Below, piece by piece: positions 12,139 to 23,309 of a stretch of 64,000 nt of DNA. Position 1 is the first letter of the stretch. Each line of letters opens with the position of its first letter. Source of the DNA: Cryptomeria japonica (Eukaryota > Streptophyta > Pinopsida > Cupressales > Cupressaceae); assembly GCF_030272615.1 (NCBI RefSeq), contig NC_081405.1, positions 308,674,014 to 308,738,013 of the forward strand, in the 5' to 3' direction. The notes beneath the pieces were generated by a model. It was not told the origin of the DNA, did no database searches, and saw only the letters and a list, made by a program, of their open reading frames with translations. A program made the position numbers and the translations under genes.

Positions 12139-13289
12139 TCAGTATTTGAGCTGAACGCCAGCATCATATAGAGCGCCAGCTTTCCAATGAGAGGGTATGG
12201 GATTCCGAGCATAAATCCATTCTCCCCCTGACAGTTGGAATCGAATAACGAGATTGCTATAGGGAGATGACATTACTATGTCCCACACACCTCCATAACT
12301 CCTCCGCATCGCTTTCCAATCAGACGTTCTCTCCTGCCATTACACCCTCACATGTGATCAGCAATAGAAAAAAACGAAGATGAATTTGTACCGTAATATA
12401 TGATTTTGCTTTGCATACCTGTGAAATTTCAACAGCCTCTACATCTCTTTGGCCTCCTTGGTACAACAAAACCAAAGATAGATAATAGGGGTAATTGCTG
12501 CTCTGGTTAATCCTGAACACGATGTTGTGGCCTGGATAGTTGCAAGGTACTCTGACATATGGCAGCCAGCATAAGCATTAGTTAGTAATAGTTGAGAATA
12601 ATATAGCAAATAGTGTAATGTTTAAATCTCTCTACTCTTACCGTTTGTAGTCAATGTCAACAACACCCAAAGCCTTAAGCTGCTTATCTTTCCCTGGCCA
12701 GGCCATAGTTGTGAAAGCATGAGGACTCATAATGAAATCAGTTCGATCGCCTTTTCCATGATCTGTTACCACTACTGTTACTCCATTGGCTGTGCAGAGG
12801 GCCTGATTTTTGCATCTCACCTATTTAACAGGTAACATCATTCAGCACTCCAGTGGTTTGTATTTTGATGGGATGCTTATTTAAAAATATAATAAGAATA
12901 GTAATAATGGTTTTTGTGCATTACTTATATAATAATAATTACCTTATAGCAAGCACCACATCCAGCCCCATTTCTGTATAATAACTGACTTGCTGCAGCA
13001 GCATTTCCAGCCATGACGTCTCTCCCAGAGCTACCATATCCACAAGCGCCGCCTGCATATTAATATTTAGCTTGCTTAGTTCTCATTTCTTTAATAACAG
13101 AGTGAAAACTAAATCATAATGGTAACATATATAATGTTAGTATCTATTACTGGAAGTTCCTAAACCATCCGGAGTTCCATAATAAACTGCCCGTGAGCTT
13201 ATGAACTGAGAAGTGGAGTGACCAGTGCTGAACAATGCTTCGAGCACGATTAGTAGGGCAAATAATCTGCCTGAACTAGGATAAGCCAT
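12139..13289 (-). CDS. Expansin-like B protein (five exons)
   Basis: The only apparently intact gene. Exons on the minus strand: 13151..13289, 12943..13052, 12642..12820, 12419..12551, 12139..12333; every intron is GT-AG, 85-121 bp, and phases fit, giving 251 residues, the usual size of plant EXLB proteins. Start ATG at 13287-13289 (MAYPSSGRLFALLIVLEALF), giving a signal peptide of about 25 residues. Domain order: GACGYG and the six-Cys DPBB-like domain (residues about 45-140, with GCGACY, RCKNQALC, VVVTDHGKGDRTDF), then the C-terminal pollen-allergen-like domain (VPCNYPGHN, YYLSLVLLYQ, DWKAMRRSYGGVWD, WKAGALYDAGVQL). The family is secreted to the cell wall and related to wall-loosening expansins; activity of the 'like' group is unproven. 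Stop TGA at 12139-12141. Its neighbours are decayed paralogues and transposons. Confidence 0.9.
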
Positions 13290-13368
13290 TCGTACACACA
13301 GGGATAAGAAATTAAATTTGCCTTTATTAGCAGAGAGTGGAATGAAATCACTCGAGGTTTCTAAAGAG

Positions 13369-13376
13369 TATTTATA
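13369..13376 (-). promoter_or_regulatory. TATA box of expansin-like B gene
   Basis: TATAAATA on the minus strand, about 80 bp upstream of the ATG at 13289, implying a 5'UTR of roughly 50 nt. This element lies within the 400-bp segment missing from the copy at 1578..2700. Confidence 0.6.
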
Positions 13377-13760
13377 GATAAAAGAATGGGATCGAGCCTC
13401 CGGTTTGATAAAGAAAACTGCAACTTTGTTAGTATAATCTCCACCTACTACCATTTGAATTTGACCATCAATGTATACGTGGAAGCAGCTGAATATCCAA
13501 AAGAGATATAGTCTACCTGTACCAGCTTCTATCCAGATTCGATATAGTCTACCTGCACCCTCTTCTCCATCTTTTGCGTAAACGACGCTTCCTACATTTA
13601 TCTGACTTTTTCTTTTAAAGTTCCAGCTTGATATCCCTCATCTAATCATGACATAAGATGCATGATCGCCTCTCACAGAGATAAACCTTAAAAATAAAAA
13701 AAAGAAAGCCATGGTATTCAATTTGTTTATGTCGTCGGGTCCTTGGTATCAGTGGACTGT

Positions 13761-14319
13761 ATTTGTTTAAATATCTAAAGATCACCCAAAATAAGATATT
13801 TGCAAAAATATTGTATATTATCTAAAGGCTCTACACAACAATGAACTTTTGGATACCAGCACACTCTTTTCAGAAATTGGTACGCTTGGATCAATTTAGG
13901 GTGTTAAAATATTAGAAGACCTACATAATCATCATTTAATTATGTCACATTCCTACATTTCTATCTCACCTACGAAATATGTATAGTTGTTTAATTGAAT
14001 ATTTAGACATTTAATTTGTTCTCTAATTGAATACAAACATTGAGAAGTATGACTATGTTCGCACATCCAATATGTCGTGGATCAACAAGTGGATCCTAAT
14101 AATCACATGCTAAGATGGTTGGAAAGCGATCTATACCAAATGACACATCAAAATCACTCTATGATAAATGTATTGAGACTTGGCATCACCCCCAATACCA
14201 CAATTTCATACACCATAAGAATCAAAACACCAACCAAATTTAATCATGAGAAAAGTGGATAATTCATAAAACCAATTTAAAGCTGTAAATATACATAGAT
14301 CTATTTATATTTATATATA
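13761..14319. repeat. Non-coding duplicated segment
   Basis: Matches 17440-17970 in the same order and orientation (for example 'aatgaacttttggata', 'caacaagtggatc'). No gene seen. Confidence 0.55.
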
Positions 14320-14780
14320 GATGGTGATGTGTATTGTCTAAATTTATGGTGATAAAATTTAGGCTAGAATTGGAGTCCTAGTTTGTGATTATTGGATTCC
14401 TAGATCTTCCCCTCCTTAATGAAATCTAGATCTGGCATATTTTGAATCCCCACTAAGAAGAGCTGCTTTAGAGCTCCTCGAGATAATCAATAATATCATG
14501 ATTTTTAGATAGGAAGCTCGTGAGGCACTAATTTGGGCCCCCTCCAAGAATGGGAATTGTTTGGTTCCCTCAGGTTATGAATTAGCTTCTCCTTCTCCCT
14601 CACCCCAATTTAATTGGTTGATCCTTTGGAAAAATAGCACAATCCATAAGGTGTGTTTCTTTTGGTGGATTGTGTGCCATGATAGGATCCTCACTATTAA
14701 TAATTCAAGAAATGTGGCTTCCAGTTTGTCAACAAATGTGTTTAGTGCGAGAAAGAAGATGAAAGCTTCATAGATGGTTA
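14320..14780 (+). mobile_element. LINE 3' fragment (zf-RVT), first of a tandem pair
   Basis: Same sequence family as 5298..5707, 14781..15200 and 17970..18400. The frame 14561..14773 gives SGYELASPSPSP, FNWLILWKNSTIHKVCFFWW and CHDRILTI, the RT zinc-binding region. It joins the next copy at 'gaaagcttcatagatgg' (about 14760-14780), so two copies lie head to tail. Confidence 0.65.
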
Positions 14781-16140
14781 TGTGCATGCTTTGAATTTAT
14801 GGTGATGAAATTTAGGCTAGACTTGGAGTCCTAGTTTGTGATTATTGGATTCTTGGAACTTTCCCTCCCCAATGGAATCTAGATCCAACTGATTTTGACC
14901 CCCTGTCGAGAAGCGCTGCTTTATAGATCCTTAAGATAATCAATAATATCAAAGATTTTAGATAGGAGGCTAGTGACAGATTGATTTGGGCCCTATCCAA
15001 GGATGGGAAGTGTTTGGTTCGTGCAAGTTATGAATTATCTTCTCCTTCTCTCCCACCCCAATTTAATTGGTCGATCCTTTGGAATACTAGCACAATCCCT
15101 AACGTGTGTTTGTTTAGTGCAATGTGTGCCATGGCGAGATCCTCACTATTGCTAACTTAAGGAAAATTTTCTTCCAGTTTGTCAACAGATGTGTACTGAA
15201 TGAGAAAGAAGAAGAAAGCATCAATCACATTCAATTTCACTATGATTTCTTGTGGACCATTAGACAAAACACCTCCAATCTATTTTTTATTAACTAGATT
15301 TGACATAGAGAGTTGAAGGACCATGTTTCTAGTTGGCTCCTCCCTTCAAGTCATCCCCTTATTAAAGAGCTATAATGGGAGGCTTTCTTCCATTTAGGGT
15401 GGCATCCATGGAAAGAAAGAAACAATAGAATCTTCAGGGATAATAGGTACTTCTTGAAGGCACTTGTCACTACTATTATTTCTAATGTCAAAGAGAACCT
15501 GGGCACCTTTATAAAAAAGAAGACTCTCTATTACCCCCTGCAATCTAGATTAGCAAATTGCGAAATCATGGGGCTTAACAGACTCTTTGGCTTGGTTTAG
15601 AGTCCCTCCTATTGGATTCAAAAATTCAATTAAATCACTCCCCATGACTCTAGTTGGCTACAACTAAACTTTGATCACTTTTCTTAAAGGAACCCAAGCT
15701 AGGCGGGTGAGGGTGGGATCGTCTAGGACCATAGAAGAAATGAAATTTTGATTTATGTAGAAAAATTGGAAGTACAAATCTCAAGATTTCTTGAGGTGGT
15801 TGCCACCTGTTATGGTTTGATCACCGTTAATGAAAGAAAGTACAACCATATTATTATTAAAGATGACTCAAGAAACACAATCCTTTTCCTAAAAAGCAAA
15901 GCCTCTTCGGATTGGAAATGCAAAGAGTTAGTGGACAAGTGCAAATATCTCATTCGTATATTTAGTCACATCAACATCATTCACATGAGGAGGGAGGATA
16001 AAAATGTTACAAACAAAATAGCTTCCTTAGGTTCATTTTCTGAGAATTTAAAAATTTGGAATAATTCTTGTGATCTTTCGAATCTGGTTCGTGAGGCAAT
16101 ATATGAGGACATAAAGTATAATGATGGGTTATAATTAAAA
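14781..16140 (+). mobile_element. LINE 3' fragment: zf-RVT plus RNase H
   Basis: Longest LINE ORF2 relic here. Around 14980-15230: zf-RVT region ending in a 'EKEEESINHIQFHYDF'-type motif. Around 15390-15470: 'WERKNNRIF'-like segment. Around 15640-15760: RNase H start (WLQLNFD, then NPS.AGEGG). The open frame 15748..16134 continues with CYGLITVNERKYNHIIIKDD (the 'E-D-S' RNase H core reads DDSRN here), then SHINIIHMRREDKNVTNKIA. Stops at the RNase H N-terminus show it is dead. The RT and endonuclease domains are absent. Plant LINEs of this type end with zf-RVT and RNase H, so only the 3' end survives. Confidence 0.75.
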
Positions 16141-16829
16141 ATTTGTCTTTTTTATCCTAGTTTCCATTTTGGCAAGTAATTTTATGCTAGATTGGCGGAC
16201 ATCCTTTTCGATTTGCAGTGTCTTTTCTCCTCGTAAGTGCTCTACCAACCAAACTGCTGGTTTTATTTCACCCACCTAGTTTCTATTAAGAACCTCTCTG
16301 TGGTCGAAATGCAGGGCCACTTAATTCAAGTAAAACCTAATAGTTGTGAGGAATTCAAGTGCAAACAAAAGCTATGGAAAAATATTATCATGTGGAATTT
16401 AGATAGTTATGTGGCGGACATGTAGGGTTTTAACTTGAAGCTCTCAAAAAACTTCGCGAAGGCCTGGCATAAGGAAGATGTGTATATTGGTAATGTCACC
16501 TTCAAAGTCATGCGAGAGTTGATTGCATCAATAATGGGACTCTTTTAGGATGACATTACTTTCCTTAAGAAGCTGAAGGGTTCATATAAGGATGAATTCC
16601 TATGATTCTTCAATTAGAGCGAGGGAGTGTCAAAGCTACAATGTTGTTACAATGGAGAGGAGCTCCCTGGAATATTTAAGGATGACACCCTTCTTATAAT
16701 GAAATTGTTCACCCTCGATACCTGTTACAAAAGATTTTACACTCGAATATTTCCCATTGCTAAAGCACCTAAGGTGTGGATGTCCCATTGCTAAAGCACC
16801 TAAGGTATGGAATCCACATGAACTTTGCC
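16141..16829 (+). pseudogene. Unknown retroposon ORF, N-terminal part
   Basis: After LINE 3' UTR-like DNA, an ORF starts near 16303 (MQGHLIQVKPN) and reads on with a few stops to about 16790: GFNLKLSKNFAKAWHKEDVY, NVTFKVMRELIASIMGL, FLKKLKG, YNGEELPG, LLIMKLFTLDTCYKRFYTRI, FPIAKAPKVW. The same sequence recurs at 19490-19610 (start only) and 24431-24790. The FxVxxELIAxxxGLP...MKxFTLDxxYKxxYxxxFP layout is a pattern I associate with plant transposon-carried ORFs of unknown function; no family name is claimed. A near-perfect 25-bp direct repeat (gcccattgctaaagcacctaaggt type) occurs at about 16756-16805. Confidence 0.5.
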
Positions 16830-17969
16830 CCCTGGTTTACACTATTTAGATCGACCAACTGTTTTTACATTTCAATTTGTCTGTAATCATTTTTATTGTA
16901 TTTGTGTGTAACAAAAGCTCGTTGCTTTCATATTTAGTTATCATACGATTTATAATAATGTTTAGGCATTTAAAAAATATATTTATTTATTTTTATTTAT
17001 GAATTATGTATCTGATATTTTAATATTTAAGAAATTCATTAAATTGTCTATCTAAGGGTTCGGTTCATTATGACATATTAATTAGGTTTAGACTAATTAA
17101 ATAATTGACGAGTTTAGTTTAGACAAGAGCATATATACCAAACACAATGGCTATGCAATTTAGTCATTTTATTATTATGTTGACAATCACTCGCACTCGT
17201 ATATTGATAGAAAATGATTAATGTGGTAATATTTAAGAAAAATACGACTATCGATTCCAACAAGTCCAAAAGGTCACATGTATGACAATTGAGGCTTTGG
17301 TACTCAAATGCCAAAACTTGCAATTAGATGATCGATATCCCTAAAAATATTTAAAGACCACCGAAAATAAGATGCGAGGAATCCAAATAAAATGCCAAAG
17401 AATACACATCCTTCATGAAAATTTGCCAAAATATAGTATAAAGTGTTTATTATCTAAAGGCTGTACACTACAATGAACTTTTGGATACTAGCACACTCTT
17501 TTTGCACATTAGTACACTTAGATTAGTTTAGTGCGTTAAATATATTAGAACTACATTGTTGTCGTTTAATTATATCACATTTCTATCCTAGTCATTGTTT
17601 AATGAGGATTATCTTACCTAGGAAATAAGTATAGTCATTTTTTTTTTAATATTTAAGCATTTATTATTTTCTCTAAATGAGTACAAACGTTGCAAGTATG
17701 ACCACGTTTGCACATCCAATATTTTGCCGATCAACAAGTGGATCTTAATGATCACATACTAAGATAGTTGGAAAGAGATATACAACAAATGACACATCGA
17801 AATCACTCTATCATAAATGTATTGAGGCTTGGCATCGCCCCCTAATAGCATAGTTTCATACACCACAAGAATCAAAACACCAACCAAATTTAATTATGAG
17901 AAAAGTGGATAATTCATAAAACTAATTAAATCTCTAACCATACATAGATCTATTTATATTCATAGATAG
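16830..17969. repeat. Non-coding duplicated segment
   Basis: Matches 2810-3106 plus 4989-5290 (without the 1.85-kb insert) and 13761-14319. It is the uninterrupted version of the flank and defines the insertion site of the retroposon at 3124..4971. No gene seen. Confidence 0.6.
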
Positions 17970-19340
17970 TTATGTGCATGCTCTAAATTTATGGGGATGA
18001 AATTTAGGCTAGAATTGGAGTCTTAGTTTGTGATTATTAGATTCCTAGATCTTCCCCTCCCTAATAAAATCTGGATTTGGCTGATTTTGACCCCCCACTA
18101 AGAAGAGTTGCTTTAGATATCCTCAAGATAATAAATAATATCATGGCTTTTAGATAGGAGGTTGGTGATAGACTGATTTGGCCCCCCTCCAAAAATGGGA
18201 AGTATTTGGTTCGCTCAGGTTATGAATTGGCTTCTCCTTCTCCCTCACCCAAATTTAATTGGTTGATCCTTTGGAAAAACAACACAATCCATAAGGTATG
18301 TTTCTTTTGGTGGATTATGTGTCATGATCCTCACTATTGAAAATTTAAGAAATGTGGCTTCCACTTTGTTGACAAATGTGTATTGTGCGAGAAAGAAGAT
18401 GAAAACATCAATCACATTTTATTTCACTATGATTTCTCGTGGACCATCAGATAATAGTTCTCCAATCTATTTTTAATTAACTAGATTTGACCTTGAGAGT
18501 TTTAGGACTATGTTTCTAGTTGGCTCCCCCATTCAAACTATCCCTCTATTAAAGAACAATGGTGGTAGGATTTCTTCCATTCACTGTGGCGTCTGTGGAA
18601 ATAAAGAAACAACAAAATATTTAGGGATAGGATGTGCTACTGGGAGGCACTTGTCACTACCATTATTTCTAATATCAAAGAGAATTTGAGTACCTTTGCT
18701 AAAAGCACACAATCTACTCTCACCTCCAATCTGGATGGGCAAATTACAAAGTAATGGGGCTTAACCAACTCCCTAGCTTTGTTTATAGCCCCTCCCATTG
18801 GATTGAAAAACTCATTTAAATGCCCCCCCCCTTGACTCTAGTTGGTTGAAGATAAACTTTGGTAGCTTGTCCAAAGCGAACCCAAGTCAGGAAGGTGGGG
18901 ATGGAGTCATCTAGGACCAGAGAGGAAATGTCATGTTGGTTTATGTGGAAAACTTGAGAGTATAAACCTCGAGCTTTGCTAAGGTGGATACCACTTATTA
19001 TGGTTTGATCATCATTAATGAAAGAAAGTACAAGCATGTTATTATTGAAGGTGACTCAAGAAACTTAATCATTTTCTTGAAAAATGAAGCCTCTCTAGAT
19101 TTGAAATACAAAGAGTTGGTGGACAAGTTTAAATCTCTCATTCATATATTTAGCCACGTCAAAAATCATTCACATGAGGAGTGATGCAAAAAAATTGTGG
19201 ATAGGTTAGCCTCTTTAGGTCCATTTTTTGAGAATTTAAAATTTGGCCTAATTCTTATGATTTTCCAGATTTGGTTCATGTGGTGATATAGGAGAACATA
19301 CAATATAATGATGGGTTATAAATAAAAATTTATTTTTTAT
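17970..19340 (+). mobile_element. LINE 3' fragment: zf-RVT plus RNase H
   Basis: Parallel copy of 14320..16140. zf-RVT at about 18150-18440 (GYELASPSPSP, FNWLILWK, VCFFWW, then CVLCEKEDENINHILFHYDF with CxxC and HxxxxH). RNase H from about 18840 (WLKINFG, NPSQEGG) and open frame 18984..19184 (TYYGLIIINERKYKHVIIEG, DSRNLIIFLK, SHVKNHSHEE). Broken by frameshifts; no RT or endonuclease. Confidence 0.7.
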
Positions 19341-20944
19341 CCTAGCTGCCCTCTTCACAAGTCATGTTTTGCTAGATTGGTAGACATCCTTAAATTGAGT
19401 TGTAGTGTCTCTTCTCCTTATAAGTGCTATAACAACCAAACTTTTGGTTTTATTTCACCTACTTTGTTTCTATTAAGACTCTCTTGATAGTGGAAACAGG
19501 GAGGACTTAATTCAAGTAGAACCCAATAACTACGAGGAATACAAGTGCAAACCAAAGCTATGAAAAAAATTTATTAAGGGGAATTTAGATAGTTATGAGG
19601 AGGATGTTAGCACCCTCAAAAATTTTAAGGAATCTTGATGCTCAATGCGAAAATCAAGATTATGTCGCAGCAAGAATTTTGTAAAAGACTCTAGTGTTAG
19701 TTTAAACCTTGCCTTGATTATAAAAGGAATTAAAATATCCTTTGCTGGGAATTTTATATTTGTTTGATATCTTCCTGTCCTGATCACCCATGACTTGAGT
19801 TATTTTCTCATGAGTTTCTTGTCATCTGAAACTTGCCCCAAGTTCTAGTATGACTTTTCCAGCCGATAACCTTAGGATTTGATTTATCTTAAGTATTTGG
19901 CCCCTCTCACATGATACCCTAGTGACATAGCTTAAAGCACGTGCTTTAAGTTGTTTCAAGTGGGCCCCATAAACTGAAAGAAATGAAAGTCCCATGGAGT
20001 ACATTGAGTTCTTCCTTATGAGTTAATAAGTTTCTGAGTGTCATCTGATGTGGTAGTTGTGCATGTGTTCCAAAAGGGAACTTGGGACTTGGTGATACCT
20101 TTTTTTTTTTTGTTGAGTCCCAAGTAGTTTTATTTCTGCAAAGGTTCTAAGTATTTGTAACTCAAGTACTCGATGATCTATTCTATAGCTTTTTCGGAGC
20201 CCTAAGTCATGACACAGATAATTATGAACTCAACACTCGATGAATTCTTTATTTGTAGTTAGACGAGTGTTTGAGGGAAATGGTTGAAAAGTGATTTTGA
20301 AACGTACCTCGACACTTTGTTGTGGGCCTCTCTTTCACCTAGGTGAGGTTTGAGTAATTTAAGATATATTTCTTTGTAATAAAATGAAAGGGATCCAATC
20401 TATCAATTTGGGATGCAACAAAATGGTTTATGACATTTCAGTGAGATCCTGAGTAAGGGAAAGGAATGACAGTAGTGTTGAAGCTGAGGACAAGTGTGTA
20501 CTCAATAAAGTTCAAGATGATATGTGTCAAGATCAAGTTTCAATTCAAGCCTTTGTGGGCAACCATTGATGTTATCTATATTGATGGAGAAGAATTGAAA
20601 GGATTGACATGAAGGAGATTAAAAGGTAGGGAAACAAGAAATTGAGATTTATGACTAGAAGATGGGAAGTTCATGGCAAATCGCTCACACAAAATCAGCT
20701 CCTAATGGATAGCCGGAAAACCTTACATGCAATAAAACCAATAAATTTGAAGTAGTGACATAAAGGATTGCATGGGTACGGGTGATGGAATCTCTCAAGG
20801 AAATAACTTAATTGGCAGTTGGGAGATCAATAAGGATGTGCTTTATAGTCTTCTGAAAAGACATAAAGAAGAAAATATTGCTTGCATGCATGTTATTGTA
20901 AATTCTAGCTATTTTTAGAGGTTTTATGTTTTTCTCAAGTTTAC
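19341..20944. other. Gene-free stretch with retroposon 5' debris
   Basis: 19341-19620 repeats the LINE 3' UTR and the start of the unknown ORF seen at 16141-16400, then similarity ends. From 19620 to 20944 I recognise no gene. Small minus-strand ORFs (19593..19787, 19822..20004) have no recognisable domain. The only notable site is the palindrome at 19931..19950. Confidence 0.4.
19931..19950. repeat. Perfect 20-bp palindrome centred on CACGTG
   Basis: CTTAAAGCACGTGCTTTAAG equals its own reverse complement. The centre is a G-box/E-box core. No adjacent gene, so a regulatory role is unsupported. Confidence 0.7.
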
Positions 20945-22651
20945 AACTAGTGCATTGGCTGAGAAAAACAACTTTTTTTGAAATGGTGTTCCCGCTCCTC
21001 CCAACCTTGTTGGTGGTTAGGGTTTCACCTCAGACTGGCTCTGGGGAGATTTCTCAGGCATCTGATGGCTGCAATCTACTTGCAAATGGGAAATTTGTTC
21101 GACCCCCTTCGACTAATCAGTGTGGTGTTTGGTGATGGAGATGTCTCTATATTGCATCATCTCAATGCCTTCTCTGCTACAGCTAATAGCAGGAAGACTG
21201 GTGTTGGTTTTGTAGAGCTCGTTAAGGGGAAGGGTGCTTCTAATAAATGCTTGGATACACTGTCAGAAAGGATCTTTGTCGTGTTGAGTAAGGAGGTTGA
21301 AGTAGAGGTTAAAGAATTTGTTGGGCTCTTTATGGAAAATGGGCTTATTGGAAGATTTTGGGGGTTTTTGGCTTTCCCTTGGGGAGATGGTCAAATGGAT
21401 CTCAGTTAATTGGGAACCCATTTTGGATGGTGTTGTCTAGATCTTTTCATGCGATTGGGGTTTTTTGTTGTTACTTTTGACAGTAAAGCTGATAGGAAGA
21501 AATTTTTATGTGACTATGTTTGGAGTTGGGAGGACAAATTTTTACTTCTGGTGAAGCCTTGGTCTCCAATCTTCAATCCTACTACCAGATATTTCAATAA
21601 GATTATGATGTGGGTAAGATTTCCCTACCTATCGCTTAAGTTTTGGATTAAATCTTGTTTCAAAGCACTTGGTAATTCCTTAGGCAATTTTATTGGTGTG
21701 GATGAGGATTCTCAGAAACTTTTACAGTCAACTTATGCTCATATCTTGGTTGAGATGGATTCTATAAAATATTTTCCTACTGAGTTTTCTCTAATAGTGG
21801 AAAATGTAGATGGATCCAACAAGTAGATTATGAGGGTATTCCCTTGAGATGTTGGCAGTGTTTTCCGACTAGGCACATGGCTGAAAGTTGCTCAAAGAAG
21901 AAGAGATTTAGAAAAGTGACTTGGTGGAAAGATGAATCGATATCTTCTGATTCTATGGGCAAAGAGGTGGATAAAGTGTCTAAGGTGGCTTCTAAAGAGG
22001 TTCCTTCTTGCTATGTTCCTACTCTGCCTCCCCAATCCTCTAGAGGCTTGACCAAAGGTGCAAGCTTGGAGGTTAAGATTTGTCAGCGGGATTCTAGGAC
22101 TGAGCTTCCAAACTCGGTTGAGGATAACTCTGGGGATTTGTTGAAAAATAGTCAAGCTGAGAATTTTAAAATAGTAAATATGACTGAGAATGTTGCCAAA
22201 GGTACTAGTGGACATGGAAATTCTATTACTCCCTTAGGGGATCAATGATGGAACCTTGATGGCAAGTCTTGCTTCTCTTCCGAGGAGATGCAGGGGTGGC
22301 AGAAGAAAGCTAAAAGGCTAGAAGACAGTTGGCAAACTGTGAAGGGTAAAAAAGCTAAAAGGACAATGAAGCAGGGAGGCTTTTACATGACTCTACGTTT
22401 TCATTCAAAAAGGAAGGGCCCCCAATTAAATGATTTGTTGGTTTCTACTTTTTTTGGCTATCATTTTTACAGCTTTTTCTTTAGCTTGTGGGAGTCTCTT
22501 TGAAAACCCATGGTTGTCTAGTGACTTCATTTTTCTATCATTTGACAACTGCTTGTTTTTGGGATCCATATCCATTCAAAATCTATTTGTAAAGGGTTTT
22601 GAGTCCCTTCAGGACTTCCTTTTCCTTTAATAAAAAACTAGTGCATTGGCT
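20945..22651 (+). mobile_element. LINE with ORF1 but no ORF2, 16-bp TSD
   Basis: Bounded by a perfect 16-bp target-site duplication (aactagtgcattggct, 20945-20960 and 22636-22651). The insert 20961..22635 (1675 bp) contains ORF1 and a T-rich LINE 3' end (…'ggacttccttttcctttaataaaa'). No endonuclease, RT, zf-RVT or RNase H is present, so it is an internally deleted or non-autonomous LINE that inserted by target-primed reverse transcription using another element's enzyme. Confidence 0.85.
20978..22503 (+). pseudogene. LINE ORF1: DUF4283-like domain and CCHC zinc knuckle
   Basis: Plus-strand ORF1 in segments 20978..21409, 21410..21826, 21844..22248 and 22288..22503, separated by stops and at least one frameshift (near 21380). 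The middle shows the plant LINE ORF1 N-terminal domain (GFFVVTFDSKADRKKFL, then LLLVKPWSPIFNP, MMWVRFPYLSLKFW). At about 21847-21890 a CCHC knuckle reads CWQCFPTRHMAESC. A Ser/Lys-rich tail follows. ORF1 proteins of this class bind the LINE RNA. The tail ends about 130 bp before the 3' terminus. Confidence 0.75.
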
Positions 22652-22988
22652 ATGCATTGTTATAAAAAAATTTACTTTGTGCTTGTTGGATAGAAATTCA
22701 AGAAATAGATCGATCATATACAGAGAAGGACTATCTTTTTACAAGGTGTAAATTCTATGACACATGGTGGAGGATACTTCAATAAATTGCCTTGTAGCTA
22801 AAGGGATATTGAAAATTCAAGGGGTAGCTAAAGCGATATTGAAAGGAAGTCTCAATTGTAAAAGGCCTTTCAAGAGCTAATCATCTTCATTCCTTCACCA
22901 TCAAATGACTCAGAGGCAAGGGGAAGATGAGGGGAGAACAATGAGGATAGGAGGTGGATGTATTAGATCAAATCCTATTAAATTAAAA
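22652..22988. other. Spacer, nothing recognised
   Basis: Short local repeat ('aagggatattgaaa' and 'aagcgatattgaaagg' near 22800-22840) but no gene. Confidence 0.35.
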
Positions 22989-23309
22989 TTAAGTGCTAGA
23001 GTTGGAACCCCTGTTTTGATTACAATATTTCTCTTTGAGCTCCTCTTTCCACTTTACTATCTTTTCTTTTAGTTTTGCGAGCTCCTCCTCTAGTTTGTGG
23101 ATATCCTCTGCAAGTTTGTGTAGCTCCTTTTCTAGTTTATGGAGCTCTTCCTATAGTTTGTTGATCTCCTTTGCTAGCTAGTATAGTGTGAGGCTTGTCC
23201 CCTCGAAGTCATTTGCAATGTCATGATGGCATGACTCAATGTAGTTGGACATAAACGGTCTTTTATTGGCCACCAAGGTGGTTTTTAGTACACATGGCCC
23301 AACTTTATC
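22989..23309 (-). pseudogene. Heptad-repeat coiled-coil ORF, broken
   Basis: Minus-strand frame of about 107 codons with two internal TAG codons (near 23178 and 23152). It opens with CVLKTTLVANKRPFMSNYIE and then has consecutive heptads between about 23030 and 23150: EELHKLE, KELHKLA, EDIHKLE, EELAKLK, EKIVKWK. Leu/Ile sit at a/d positions and the underlying DNA is a diverged 21-bp tandem repeat. It ends at TAA 22989-22991. I do not recognise the protein and see no start context or neighbour that assigns a role. Confidence 0.5.

Larger units (their letters stand above)
11523..13760. repeat. Expansin-like B duplication unit, copy 3
   Basis: Homologous to about 923-2797, including the whole gene, and extending past the 5' end of copy 1 by the 400 bp (13264-13663) missing there. 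After 13664 both copies share 'gatcgcctctcacagag' and about 90 bp more. Confidence 0.8.

Noticed and set aside
13290-13454. Upstream in-frame extension of the expansin-like ORF (start at 13454)
   Set aside because: It would place the start upstream of the TATA box and ahead of a clear signal peptide; the ATG at 13289 gives the normal family length.
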